From WLWS01 sp047638675 (GTDB taxonomy: Bacteria; Pseudomonadota; Gammaproteobacteria; Eutrophobiales; Eutrophobiaceae), in assembly GCA_047638675.1 (NCBI GenBank), contig JBLIML010000002.1, forward strand, positions 1 through 64,000: a DNA stretch of 64,000 bases, given 5' to 3'. Below the pieces are notes generated by a model, which did not search any database, was not told where the DNA came from, and saw nothing but the letters and a program-made list of their open reading frames with translations. Position numbers and translations under genes: made by a program. How positions within the stretch are numbered: the stretch's first letter is position 1; every line of letters begins with the position of its first letter. Shown piece by piece: positions 1 to 9,160 of the stretch.

Positions 1-1
1 T

Positions 2-220
2 TCCTGTTGTTCCAGCTTAAGTATTAATACAGCAGGCAAAAATGTTGCCAGTGGTACAGTTGGAACTAATACGGGTGTTATCACCGTTGTTGGCGCAGGT
101 TTCCCTTCTGGAACCTCCGTAAATATTGTACTAACACCTGTACTTGATACAAGCAGCGGTGTGTTGGTCTGGACGTGTACAGGTACGCCAGCCAAGTTTC
201 TGCCTGCCTCATGTAGATAA
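2..220 (+). CDS. pilA: Type IV major pilin, C-terminal part (cut by window edge)
   Basis: An open frame enters from the left edge and stops at 218-220. The 72 residues read like the C-terminal domain of a PilA-type pilin: a GTNTGVITV strand, a TPVLD segment, and a VWTCTGTPAKFLPASC end in which two cysteines would form the pilin disulphide loop just before the C-terminal Arg. The N-terminal prepilin peptidase site and hydrophobic helix lie outside the window. Type IV pilins polymerise into surface fibres for twitching, adhesion and DNA uptake. A strong terminator follows directly, so this is probably the last gene of its transcript. The protein call is firm on the C-terminal signature; the exact subtype (PilA versus a minor pilin) is inferred. 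Confidence 0.85.
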   Translation, partial: SCCSSLSINTAGKNVASGTVGTNTGVITVVGAGFPSGTSVNIVLTPVLDTSSGVLVWTCTGTPAKFLPASCR

Positions 221-264
221 TTAAGTATCGTTTGAAGCAACACTCGTAGTATTTATGAAATATG

Positions 265-296
265 TGCCCCACATGGTTTGTGGGGCATTTTTTTTT
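265..296 (+). terminator. Rho-independent terminator after the pilin gene
   Basis: A perfect 9-bp stem (TGCCCCACA at 265-273, TGTGGGGCA at 279-287) with a 5-base loop is followed by nine T residues at 288-296. It lies 45 bases after the pilin stop codon, as expected for a highly expressed monocistronic pilin transcript. Confidence 0.92.
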
Positions 297-322
297 GTAG
301 CGTAAATGGGAGGTAAGTGCGA

Positions 323-2257
323 GTGCGCAATAAGAATTGCTTTTTGCTACTCCTGGCTTTATGCCTCTGTGTTTGGTCTTACTATCCCGGTTTAAGTGGT
401 CTTTTTGTCTTTGATGATTTCGGTAGCGTTTATAAAAATGACTTGTTGAAAATCGAGCATTTTAGCGTCGAAGAGTTGTGGCAGGCTTCCCTGAGCCATA
501 GCAGTGGTCCCCTCAAGCGTCCCATATCCATGATTAGTTTTGCAGTCAATCATGTGCTTACCGGGATGAACCCCTGGTGGATGAAGTTAACGAATCTGGG
601 GATCCATCTTGTAAATGGCTTACTCGTGTTTCTGGTGCTCAGGCGACTGTTCAGTCGCTTATCTCTGCCTGAACAAAAATATCCCTTGTTGTTGCCCTCT
701 ATTATCAGCGTTGTTTGGTTGATACATCCCATTAATGTCACCGCTGTGAGTTACATCGTACAAAGGATGACGTTATTATCCGCCAGCTTTGTGTTACTAG
801 CGCTGTATTGCTATTTGAAGTTAAGGGAGAGGAAATTACCTGCCTGGAGAGCCTATGTAGTCAGTTTATCGCTATTTGTGTTCTGGTTATTCGGCATGCT
901 GAGCAAAGAGACGGCGATATTGTTGAGTATCTATATTTTCAGCATTGAATGGTGTGTGTATGGTTTTCAGCTTCAATCAACGCGGGAAAAAAAACATCTA
1001 AGGATAGTTTGGGCATTGATAGCGGCACCGTGGGTGGTGGCGTTGGTTTACATAGCCTATGAGCCATCGATTATTCTTGCCGGTTATGCCTATCGGGAAT
1101 TTACCCTTACAGAACGGCTACTCACTGAATCTCGGATAGTCGTTGAATACCTGAGGCTGATCATTATCCCCGACGTAAGGCACATGGGCTTGTATCATGA
1201 TGATGTCATCATCTCGAGGTCACTTCTTTCTCCAGTCTCAACCTTACTGTCGATGCTCTTTATCATTGGCTTGTTGATTTCAGCGATACGCCTCAGGAAG
1301 AAATACCCGCTATACAGCCTGGGGATAATCTGGTTTTTTGGTGGACATGTACTGGAATCGTCGATATATCCACTGGAGTTAGTGTTTTTACATCGTAACT
1401 ATTTACCCTCAATTGGTGTTCTATTGGCGCTCTCAGAAGTGGGCATTGTTCTTATGCAACACTATAGAACGCTTGTGATAACGATGGTTTGTATTGTTGT
1501 ATTGGGTTTTTCTATTTGTACTCGTTCCCTTGCATATCAATGGTCGGGGGATTCGAGAATGTTACTTATCGAGGCTATAAATAGTCCCAATTCGCTTAGG
1601 GCTAACTATATGGCTGGGCAGGTATATTATTCTTATGCTGTGGCTAGTGGGTCGAGTACGGAACGAATCCAATATAGAAACGAAGCTGATAAGTATTTCA
1701 GGCATATTCGCGAATTGAATTCGAAAGATTTTACCGGTGAATTAGCTATGCTGGAAATGCATTTACGTTTTGGAGAGTCTGCTTCCGAATTATCAATTGC
1801 CGAACTGGCTGAGGGGCTTACTACAGCAAAGATAAGACCAGGGACAATTCATGCGCTGGGATCAATTGGGAAGTGTTTAATTAACGAAGGATGTATCTTG
1901 CAAACGGGTTACTTTCAGAGTTTGATGGAGGCAATATTGAATAATTCAGGTCTATCGGCTCCACAAAAAGCAAATATAATTGGTAATTATTCGATATATA
2001 TTTTCGAGCATGAGAATAACCGAGTGAAAGCAATTAATATTGTTCAACAAGCCATTAGTGATGAACCGTCTATATTAAAACTCTATGAGTTGTTAATTTA
2101 TTATTATGGTGAAAATGGGGATATTGAAGAATTGAAACGAACACTCGATAATTTAGAGCGTAAAGACATTTTTGGGGAATATACAAAGTATTTAAGAGAG
2201 ATTAAAGAAGAGATCGACATATCAGATGATTTTCCCCGCAGTCCCCAGGAGCGTTAA
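323..2257 (+). CDS. Polytopic GT-C type glycosyltransferase with C-terminal helical (TPR-like) domain
   Basis: The protein (644 residues from this start) has about ten hydrophobic segments in its first 400 residues and a soluble helical tail. An acidic FDDFGS motif (about residues 30-35) follows the first membrane helix, and RPISMISFAVN plus the NLGIHLVNGLLVF stretch resemble the TMTC-like GT-C fold proteins that move sugars from lipid carriers to proteins. The tail (about 400-644) resembles degenerate TPR repeats. The start is set by the GGGAGG box at 308-313: GTG 323 has 9-base spacing, while in-frame GTG 317 would leave only 3. It sits directly behind a pilin gene, so pilin glycosylation is a reasonable inference but unproven. 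No characterised family member was recognised. Confidence 0.7.
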   Translation: MRNKNCFLLLLALCLCVWSYYPGLSGLFVFDDFGSVYKNDLLKIEHFSVEELWQASLSHSSGPLKRPISMISFAVNHVLTGMNPWWMKLTNLGIHLVNGLLVFLVLRRLFSRLSLPEQKYPLLLPSIISVVWLIHPINVTAVSYIVQRMTLLSASFVLLALYCYLKLRERKLPAWRAYVVSLSLFVFWLFGMLSKETAILLSIYIFSIEWCVYGFQLQSTREKKHLRIVWALIAAPWVVALVYIAYEPSIILAGYAYREFTLTERLLTESRIVVEYLRLIIIPDVRHMGLYHDDVIISRSLLSPVSTLLSMLFIIGLLISAIRLRKKYPLYSLGIIWFFGGHVLESSIYPLELVFLHRNYLPSIGVLLALSEVGIVLMQHYRTLVITMVCIVVLGFSICTRSLAYQWSGDSRMLLIEAINSPNSLRANYMAGQVYYSYAVASGSSTERIQYRNEADKYFRHIRELNSKDFTGELAMLEMHLRFGESASELSIAELAEGLTTAKIRPGTIHALGSIGKCLINEGCILQTGYFQSLMEAILNNSGLSAPQKANIIGNYSIYIFEHENNRVKAINIVQQAISDEPSILKLYELLIYYYGENGDIEELKRTLDNLERKDIFGEYTKYLREIKEEIDISDDFPRSPQER

Positions 2258-2390
2258 ATATTGCATTGAAAACGAAGTTATTATGAACCATGATTTTATT
2301 CGTGCCGAATTCGAAGCTGATTAAGGAAAAATCCATCACGTTTGGCAGAATAAATTATCTTGTTTTACCAGGAAGGTATGGCAGAGGTAG

Positions 2391-2396
2391 TATAAT
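2391..2396 (+). promoter_or_regulatory. Possible -10 element for the glycan cluster
   Basis: A perfect TATAAT lies in the 222-base gap ahead of the first glycosyltransferase of the cluster, 84 bases before its ATG. No good -35 hexamer stands 16-18 bases upstream, so it is only a candidate. The rest of the gap (2258-2479) holds nothing else that I can identify. Confidence 0.3.
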
Positions 2397-2479
2397 CAAG
2401 GCAAAAATACGTAAAAAGATCCTGACCAGATTCTACTACTATGTCCGTTTTCCGATTTATCTGGAGTCTTTTAATATAA

Positions 2480-3340
2480 ATGACTAAAAATATAAGCATT
2501 ATTCTTCCCGCGAAAAACGAATCGGCCAGCCTCGTAGGCTTATTGCAAATACTCAAGCAGGAAATGCCTGAGGCTGAGATTATTGTAGTTAACGATGGTT
2601 CCACTGACAATACAGAACAAGTATGTTCTGAGGCAGGGGTTCGTGTTGTAAGTCATCCCTACTCAATGGGAAATGGTGCCTCAATTAAGTCTGGTGCACG
2701 GGTGGCGAAAGGTGATGTATTCGTATTTATGGATGCTGATGGTCAACACCGGCCTGAAGATATTAAACCTTTGTTGAACATGCTTAAAGACGAATATGTC
2801 ATGGTAGTCGGTGAGCGATCAAAAGTCTCACAGGCAAGTCTTGTACGCAGCCTTGGCAATAGTTTCTACAATAAGTTCGCAAGTTGGGTAACCGGACAAC
2901 GAATTGGTGATTTGACATCGGGTTTTCGTGCTGTCAGGGCAAAAAAGTTCAAAGAGTTTCTATATTTGCTGCCTAATGGTTTTTCCTATCCAACCACGAT
3001 CACCATGGCCTTTTTCAGGGCAGGTTATGCAGTTGGTTATCTTCCAATCATTGCCGATCAACGCATTGGCAAGAGCCATATTGATCCTTTAAGAGATGGC
3101 CTTCGGTTTTTGTTAATAATTTTTAAAATCGGAACTTTGTATTCACCCTTAAAAATATTTATACCTTTTGCATTACTTCACTTTATGACAGGTCTAAGTT
3201 ACTACGCATATACTTTTATTGCCTTGCATCGTTTTACCAACATGAGTGCCGTGTTATTTATTGCATCCGTCACCATTTTTTTGATGGGCTTGATTTCTGA
3301 GCAGATCACTATGTTGATCTATCAGAAAAAAGACCAGTAA
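2480..3340 (+). CDS. Family 2 glycosyltransferase, polyprenyl-phosphate-sugar synthase type
   Basis: This 286-residue protein starts with the GT2 fold: PAKNES at 10-15, VNDGSTDN near 37-44 and DADGQH at 85-90, which bind nucleotide sugar and metal. The C-terminal third (from about 215) has two or three hydrophobic helices, the layout of DPM1/GtrB-like enzymes that load a sugar onto a polyprenyl phosphate at the inner membrane. It probably starts the glycan cluster; its stop codon overlaps the next ATG by one base (3340), so the two are translated together. Substrate is not readable from sequence. Confidence 0.88.
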   Translation: MTKNISIILPAKNESASLVGLLQILKQEMPEAEIIVVNDGSTDNTEQVCSEAGVRVVSHPYSMGNGASIKSGARVAKGDVFVFMDADGQHRPEDIKPLLNMLKDEYVMVVGERSKVSQASLVRSLGNSFYNKFASWVTGQRIGDLTSGFRAVRAKKFKEFLYLLPNGFSYPTTITMAFFRAGYAVGYLPIIADQRIGKSHIDPLRDGLRFLLIIFKIGTLYSPLKIFIPFALLHFMTGLSYYAYTFIALHRFTNMSAVLFIASVTIFLMGLISEQITMLIYQKKDQ

Positions 3341-4404
3341 TGAGGGTGCTAATAGATATTGGTCATCCCGCCCATGTGCATTTTTTTAAACAACCGATGC
3401 GCTTACTGAAAGAACATGGGCATGAAATTCTAGTTACAAGTCGAGTTAAGGAAATAGCGGTTGAGTTACTCGATGAGCTGTGTATAGAACATAAAATATT
3501 GTCCACAATGGATAAAGGTGGATCCGTAGCATTGCTCAAGGAATTGATTGTGCGTGATGCCCGGCTTTACCGGGAGGCCAGGAAGTTTAAGCCTGATGTC
3601 ATGGCGGAAATTGGTGGGATATTTGTTGCCCACGTTGGCCAACTCACCGGCATACCCTCACTTGCGTTTTACGACACTGAAAATGCCAAACTGCAAAACG
3701 CACTCACCTATCCATTTGCTTCCTGCGTAATTGCACCATCATGTTATCAGAGTTGGTTGCCGGCGAAGCGACATATCCGCTATCCGGGCTATCATGAATT
3801 GTCTTATTTACACCCTGACTATTTCACGCCGGATAGAACGATTGCATTGACCAACGGTTTATCTGATCAAGGCGATACGTTCCTGTTAAGAACGGTTTCG
3901 TGGCAAGCTAACCATGATATTGGTGAAAATGCATGGAGTAGCGAACTGCTTGAGCAATTAGTTTCCCGCTTATCTGAGCATGGTAAGGTACTCATCTCGT
4001 CGGAGGCTGTCCTTCCGGAGAAATTGAGGCAATATGCGTATAAAGGAATTCCTTCACAAATACATCACGTGATGGCTTTTTGCCGTGGTTATATTGGTGA
4101 GAGTGCGACAATGGCTTCTGAATGTGCGGTGCTGGGTATTCCAGCGGTGTATGCGGCTGAAACAGGCCGTGGCTATACCGATGAACAAGAACAGAAATAC
4201 GGTCTGGTGAAAAATGTTCGAGAATTAAACTGGGCCAATATTAAATCAGCAAGCGACTGGCTGCTCAGTATGAACAAAGAAAAAATGTCATTGGCCAGAG
4301 AAAACTTGCTGAAAAGTACATGCGATGTCGCAAAGTTTATAGCGGAATGTATTGAAACGTTTCCAGAGCCCCTTAAGAAATATCAACAGGAAAACAGTGC
4401 ATAG
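3340..4404 (+). CDS. DUF354 family protein, GT-B fold glycosyltransferase-like
   Basis: The 354-residue protein opens with MRVLIDIGHPAHVHFFK, the signature of the DUF354 family found in archaeal and bacterial surface-polysaccharide clusters. GESATMASECAVLGIPAVY (about 250-270) resembles the nucleotide-sugar binding segment of GT-B enzymes such as UDP-GlcNAc epimerases and MurG. The family has no firmly established reaction known to me. It overlaps the preceding GT2 gene by one base and is 2 bases ahead of the asparagine synthase gene, so it belongs to the same operon. Glycosyl transfer is an inference from fold and context. Confidence 0.82.
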   Translation: MRVLIDIGHPAHVHFFKQPMRLLKEHGHEILVTSRVKEIAVELLDELCIEHKILSTMDKGGSVALLKELIVRDARLYREARKFKPDVMAEIGGIFVAHVGQLTGIPSLAFYDTENAKLQNALTYPFASCVIAPSCYQSWLPAKRHIRYPGYHELSYLHPDYFTPDRTIALTNGLSDQGDTFLLRTVSWQANHDIGENAWSSELLEQLVSRLSEHGKVLISSEAVLPEKLRQYAYKGIPSQIHHVMAFCRGYIGESATMASECAVLGIPAVYAAETGRGYTDEQEQKYGLVKNVRELNWANIKSASDWLLSMNKEKMSLARENLLKSTCDVAKFIAECIETFPEPLKKYQQENSA

Positions 4405-4406
4405 AA

Positions 4407-6272
4407 ATGTGTGGCATTGCGGGCTGGTTTTCACCAGGAATTGTCAAGCAGGAATGCGAATCGGAACTGCAGAGCATGATAAATGCAATTTCATATCGTG
4501 GTCCGGATGGCCAGGGCAGCTTAGTCACCGAGCATGCAGCACTGGGTCACGCGCGCCTTTCCATCATTGATTTGAATACGGGTAGGCAACCCATGTCCCT
4601 GGGTGACAAGTATCACATCATCTTCAATGGCGAGATTTATAATTATCAAGAACTCCGTGCAGGCTTGATCGAGAAAGGTCATAAATTCCACACGAAATCT
4701 GATACCGAAGTGATCCTGGCTCTTTATGCCGAACACGGTAGTGAAGCCTTCAGCCGTCTAAGGGGGATGTTTGCCCTGGCCATTTGGGATAGGATAAATC
4801 AGCGTGGAATTCTGGCCAGGGACACCATCGGTATCAAGCCATTATTCTATGAGCACCTTACAGATGGCGAACTTGTTTTCGGCTCTGAGGCGAAGGCGAT
4901 TCTCGCAAGAAAGGGTAAAATTCAAAGAGCACTTGATGAGAATGCATTGCATCTACTCATGAATTTCCGTTATCTGCCTGGGGATAAAAGTCTATTCAGG
5001 GGTATTCGTCAGCTTGAGCCGGGAACGATTATGCAATGGATGGTGAATGAACCCATAAAGAAACTAACTTATGAATTTCGACCGGAGTCTCAAGGAACTT
5101 CGGTTTTTGATGAACTTGAACGCTCATGTCAAATACATTTGACCTCGGATGTAGAAGTAGGCACCTATCTTTCTGGTGGCATAGATTCGGCCAGTATTAC
5201 CGCCTTTGCTGCTCGCCATACAGCTCAAAAACTCAAAACATTCACACTGAATATTGGCGATGACCCAGACGAAGCGAAGAATGCAGCACGTAGCGCCGAG
5301 CTTTTACAGGTAGGGAATATTCAGGGAGACGTCAGGCCGGAGCTTGATAGGCAATTATTGGATCTTGTCTGGCACCTTGAAGTGCCTAAGGTGAATGCCT
5401 TACAAATAAGTTATCTGGCGAAACTAGCATCGGAGAATATAAAAGTTGTCCTGTCTGGTCTCGGCGGTGATGAATTATTCCTGGGATATAATGCTCATAA
5501 GATTATACATCAGGCTAATCTGGTTGATTCCGTTGTGCCGAGGATGCTGTCTCGAATTATCTCGACTATTGTACATGGTGGTATCGGACATGTCGGCTTG
5601 CCTTTTTGGTCTGAACCCGAACGAGCCTCTTTAATGCTCGGATCATTAGGAGACTGGCCACGTGTGTACGGTTTGTTAAGAAATGTCTGGGATAGCCCAA
5701 AATTACGACAGCAGATCTATGGGCCAAGATTGCTGGATATTGAACTCGATGATGCCTTTGAGCATATTCGTCAGGGCTGGACAGGAAATGCCGATCCAGT
5801 AACAGCCGTCGCAGACTTTGAATGGCGCAACAAAATGGTCAATGACCTGCTCTGGCAGGAAGACCGTTGTAGTATGGCTGTTGGCCTGGAAGTTAGAGTG
5901 CCGTTTCTTGACCCGGCTCTAAAAAATGCTGTACAAAAAATGTCTCGACGACAGCTCATGCCAGGTGGCCGATTAAAAGGATATATGCAGGCAATGCTCA
6001 AAGAATTGTTGCCAAAGGAAATATTGAGCCGACCAAAAAGTGGGTTTCAAGTTGATGCGGCGACTTTTTTCAACACACGACTAAAATCTCTTGCCGATTA
6101 CTGGTTAAGCCCTGTCAGGGTAAGAGAAATGCAAATATTCAATCCTGATTTTGTTAAAACGGTTCGCTTATACCCATCAGGGAAAGCAGTGCGTTGGCAT
6201 TATTTTATGCTGTATTTGATGATAATGACGCATCAGTGGGTGTATATGTTTGAGCAGGGTAATCAGCCATGA
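4407..6272 (+). CDS. asnB: Asparagine synthase-like glutamine amidotransferase (AsnB family)
   Basis: The 621-residue protein begins MCGIAGW, so Cys2 is the class II glutaminase nucleophile. HARLSIID, FNGEIYN and SDTEVI complete the glutamine site, and the synthase half carries the PP-loop SGGIDSA near residues 256-262. AsnB enzymes use glutamine ammonia and ATP to amidate a carboxylate. Copies inside polysaccharide clusters often amidate uronic or aminouronic acids, or act on unknown substrates, rather than making asparagine. It lies between DUF354 and an alpha/alpha-toroid protein, with a 4-base ATGA overlap to the latter. Family is certain; substrate is inferred to be a glycan precursor or free aspartate. 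Confidence 0.9.
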   Translation: MCGIAGWFSPGIVKQECESELQSMINAISYRGPDGQGSLVTEHAALGHARLSIIDLNTGRQPMSLGDKYHIIFNGEIYNYQELRAGLIEKGHKFHTKSDTEVILALYAEHGSEAFSRLRGMFALAIWDRINQRGILARDTIGIKPLFYEHLTDGELVFGSEAKAILARKGKIQRALDENALHLLMNFRYLPGDKSLFRGIRQLEPGTIMQWMVNEPIKKLTYEFRPESQGTSVFDELERSCQIHLTSDVEVGTYLSGGIDSASITAFAARHTAQKLKTFTLNIGDDPDEAKNAARSAELLQVGNIQGDVRPELDRQLLDLVWHLEVPKVNALQISYLAKLASENIKVVLSGLGGDELFLGYNAHKIIHQANLVDSVVPRMLSRIISTIVHGGIGHVGLPFWSEPERASLMLGSLGDWPRVYGLLRNVWDSPKLRQQIYGPRLLDIELDDAFEHIRQGWTGNADPVTAVADFEWRNKMVNDLLWQEDRCSMAVGLEVRVPFLDPALKNAVQKMSRRQLMPGGRLKGYMQAMLKELLPKEILSRPKSGFQVDAATFFNTRLKSLADYWLSPVRVREMQIFNPDFVKTVRLYPSGKAVRWHYFMLYLMIMTHQWVYMFEQGNQP

Positions 6273-7447
6273 CAAAACAGGAAATCGAAGAAGTTTCTCA
6301 GGCTGTTTTTCGATGGAGCCGCAAGCAGCAATATCGAGGTTACAATAAGCACGATGGTCTCAACAGTCCAATACTTGATATGGTCCTGGGTTGGGGAAAA
6401 TGGCCGCGCATGATTGCCATCCAGGCTGTTATGCGTTTTCCTTTCAACTTGCGACCTCTGCTGTTGACACCAAGAGTTTATAATCCCAAAGGCCTGGCTT
6501 TATTTGCCCAGGGATTAATGGATCGTTATCAGGCGACAGGTCAACAAAGCTATTTGGATGAAGCCATAGAACTGCTTGAAATTTTAAAGGATATTACCTC
6601 ACCCGGTGTTTGGCACGGAATTGCCTGGGGATATCAATATCCGTGGCAGGATCCGGGTTTCTTTGCTCCCAGGGCAACGCCTAATGCCGTCGTAACCTCA
6701 TTTGTCTGTGAAGCGTTTCTCGATGCTTACAGAATAACGAATGATCGGCAATACCTCGAGACTGTTGGCAGTTCGATAAGCTTTTTCATGAATGATCTGA
6801 CAATTTTAAAGGACACAGAGGAAGAATTCTGTCTCGCTTATATGCCTGTGCCGATGACTATGCGAGTGATGGATGTGAGTATTTTAATAGGCACTGTTAT
6901 CGCTCAGTATGCCGAAATAACAGACAATGAAGATCTGAGAAAAATAGCAAAACGATTGGTGAACTACGTTATTAATCGGCAAACGGATTATTACGCCTGG
7001 TTTTATACGGATCCCTCTGGAGACTCGCATATAACTCATGACAACTATCACACTGGTTTTATCCTCGATGCTTTGTGGCGATACATGCAGTCGACCGGAG
7101 ACGAAACATGGAAAGCAAACTACAATAATGGCTTGAATTATTACGCAGTTAACCTTTTTAATTCTGAAGGTGCTCCACGATGGATGCACGATGTCGAATA
7201 CCCGCATGATATACACGGGGCGGCACAGGGAATACTGACCTTCTCAAGACATTCAGATGAGTACCCGGGTCTTGCCAAAAAAATCACTGATTGGGCTATC
7301 AATAACATGTACCATCCCTCGGGCCGATTTTATTATCAACAGCGAAGATTCTTCACCATAAAATTTACCTTATTGCGTTGGTGTAATGGCTGGATGAGTC
7401 GTGCACTTTCCAGTTATTTGCTGCATGAAGAACAGGTGAGGCAATGA
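6269..7447 (+). CDS. Putative (alpha/alpha)-toroid glycan-active protein of the polysaccharide cluster
   Basis: This 392-residue soluble protein has no signal peptide. It is rich in aromatic residues and repeated helical hairpins (for example YLDEAIELLEIL, YAEITDN, THDNYHTGFILDAL), the look of six-hairpin glycosidase or epimerase folds. The TxDNYHTGFILDAL motif is typical of such toroids in exopolysaccharide loci. It overlaps both neighbours by 4 bases (ATGA at 6269 and 7444), so it is translated with asnB and the methyltransferase. Being cytoplasmic, it may act on a nucleotide- or lipid-linked sugar, perhaps as an epimerase, rather than degrade polymer. I do not recognise a characterised homologue. 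Confidence 0.65.
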   Translation: MTKQEIEEVSQAVFRWSRKQQYRGYNKHDGLNSPILDMVLGWGKWPRMIAIQAVMRFPFNLRPLLLTPRVYNPKGLALFAQGLMDRYQATGQQSYLDEAIELLEILKDITSPGVWHGIAWGYQYPWQDPGFFAPRATPNAVVTSFVCEAFLDAYRITNDRQYLETVGSSISFFMNDLTILKDTEEEFCLAYMPVPMTMRVMDVSILIGTVIAQYAEITDNEDLRKIAKRLVNYVINRQTDYYAWFYTDPSGDSHITHDNYHTGFILDALWRYMQSTGDETWKANYNNGLNYYAVNLFNSEGAPRWMHDVEYPHDIHGAAQGILTFSRHSDEYPGLAKKITDWAINNMYHPSGRFYYQQRRFFTIKFTLLRWCNGWMSRALSSYLLHEEQVRQ

Positions 7448-8226
7448 AAAAGTTAGAAGACCATCAAATACAAGCTGAAGCAGGTTTAACTGATAGTATT
7501 CGTGATTTTTGGAGCAGGAACGTCAATGCTGAACGATTGATGGGGCAAACTATCACATCATCCATGCGAGGTGAAAGTGATTATTTCAAAGATCTAGCAG
7601 AACAAAGGTATCGATCACATCGTCACCTGCTTCCCTGGATTCACAGTATGGATACGGGAAAATCTGTTCTTGAAATTGGTTGTGGCGTTGGTTTAGACAG
7701 TTATGAAATCGCGCGTCGCGGATTGATGGTGACAGCTGTCGATCTGACGGATGTGGCAATTCAAACTGCTCGAAAACGCTTTCAAGATAATGGTCTTGAA
7801 GGAGAGTTCAGAACTGCGAACGCAGAAAAATTACCATTTCCAGATAATCACTTTGATTATGTCTATTCCTTTGGCGTTTTGCATCATGCTGCTGATACAC
7901 AACAATGTATCCGCGAGGCATTCAGGGTAGTTAAACCGGGTGGAGCTGCAATGGTTATGTTATATCACCGCCATTCTCTCAATGAGCTTGTTCATCGAAT
8001 ACTCAGAGTACCTTTTGAAGAAAGAGATGAATTATGCCCAGTTGTAAGGCGATATACACGTGAGGAAATTCGAGATTTATTTAGTCAGTTTTCTACCGTT
8101 GATATCCATGTAGATTATCTTTATGGCGAGGGGTACGGCACATTGTTTCGTTTAACCCCGGTGTGGTTTTACAATTTTCTTTCCAAATATATTGGCTGGC
8201 ATCTGATGATTCGGGCCACCAAATAG
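7444..8226 (+). CDS. Class I SAM-dependent methyltransferase
   Basis: The 260-residue protein has the Rossmann methyltransferase core: VLEIGCGVGLDS (about 76-87, SAM glycine loop), an acidic residue at the end of strand two (TAVDLT), and FDYVYSFGVLHHAADT (motif IV and after), followed by VVKPGGAAMVMLY. This is the Methyltransf_11 type. Its start overlaps the stop of the preceding gene by 4 bases. In this cluster it would be expected to methylate a sugar or a lipid-linked glycan, but the acceptor is unknown. Confidence 0.85.
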   Translation: MKKLEDHQIQAEAGLTDSIRDFWSRNVNAERLMGQTITSSMRGESDYFKDLAEQRYRSHRHLLPWIHSMDTGKSVLEIGCGVGLDSYEIARRGLMVTAVDLTDVAIQTARKRFQDNGLEGEFRTANAEKLPFPDNHFDYVYSFGVLHHAADTQQCIREAFRVVKPGGAAMVMLYHRHSLNELVHRILRVPFEERDELCPVVRRYTREEIRDLFSQFSTVDIHVDYLYGEGYGTLFRLTPVWFYNFLSKYIGWHLMIRATK

Positions 8227-8267
8227 GAAAAAATTGTTGGTGTCTATATTAAAAAGGAGACTTGCCG

Positions 8268-9137
8268 TTGCCTGATCCAGTTTTTCCAGGGAAAGCAGGA
8301 CTTTATTTATCGATGATGCACTATGGTCTGTTCCATAATCGGGATTTTGCACGAGAGCATCATGCTTTCTTTGAGAAAATGACATCCTATCTGGGAGGGT
8401 TCGAATCGCGCAGAGTTCTGGATGTTGGATGTGGCAAGTCTTTTTGGTTAACCTTACTGCTCGCGAATCACGGCGCAAAGGTAACGGGTATCGACACTGA
8501 AGTCGTAAAGCCTGGATTCAGTAAAGATAAATATCTGGAGTTAGCGAAGAAAAACGGATATGAACGAGCTACAAGAACTTTTATTTGGGATCAGGTTTTT
8601 GCAAAATCATACTATAAAGAATTGGAAAATTTAAATAAAACTCCGCTCGACTTCGAAAAGGTAGATCTTAAGGCAATGAGCGGAGTCGATCTTGATTTCC
8701 CGGATAATACCTTTGATATTGTAGTTTCTCACGAAGTGTTTGAGCATATTGCCGATGTCTCCTCTACTTTGAAAGGTTTGCAGCGTGTAATGAAACCGCA
8801 GGGGAAAACCTATATCTATATTCATAATTTTACGAGTTTGTCGGGTGGCCATCATATTGCCTGGAAATATCCCGATGCAGAGCCATCACGAAAGGTACCA
8901 CCATGGGATCATCTACGGGAAAATAAATATTCGGATATTCCCTCCTGGCTAAACCGTTTGCGTGAACACGAGTATAGAACCGAGTTTGAGAAATATTTTG
9001 AAATAATTGATTGGTTACCAACTGACAGAGAGGGTGAAACTCTATTGACCGATCGTATAGCGAAGGAATTATCCGATTATTCGGAGGATGAATTACTCAC
9101 CAAGGGATTTACAGTTGTTGCTGTTCCAAAGAAGTAA
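8268..9137 (+). CDS. Class I SAM-dependent methyltransferase
   Basis: RVLDVGCGKSFW (about 49-60) is the SAM-binding loop, GIDTEVV follows strand two, and NTFDIVVSHEVFEHIADV is motif IV plus helix, all usual for class I methyltransferases. The start is unusual: AAGGAG at 8254-8259 sits 8 bases before TTG 8268 but only 2 before the in-frame TTG 8262, so I chose TTG 8268 (289 residues). It follows another methyltransferase by 41 bases and precedes the fused oxidoreductase. Acceptor unknown, presumably a sugar. Confidence 0.82.
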   Translation: MPDPVFPGKAGLYLSMMHYGLFHNRDFAREHHAFFEKMTSYLGGFESRRVLDVGCGKSFWLTLLLANHGAKVTGIDTEVVKPGFSKDKYLELAKKNGYERATRTFIWDQVFAKSYYKELENLNKTPLDFEKVDLKAMSGVDLDFPDNTFDIVVSHEVFEHIADVSSTLKGLQRVMKPQGKTYIYIHNFTSLSGGHHIAWKYPDAEPSRKVPPWDHLRENKYSDIPSWLNRLREHEYRTEFEKYFEIIDWLPTDREGETLLTDRIAKELSDYSEDELLTKGFTVVAVPKK

Positions 9138-9160
9138 TCGATTGAGGATTAAATAATCGC

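Noticed and set aside
2290..2487. 65-codon open frame ahead of the first glycosyltransferase
   Set aside because: No ribosome site, odd composition, overlaps the GT2 start by 8 bases, and resembles no protein; treated as upstream gap.
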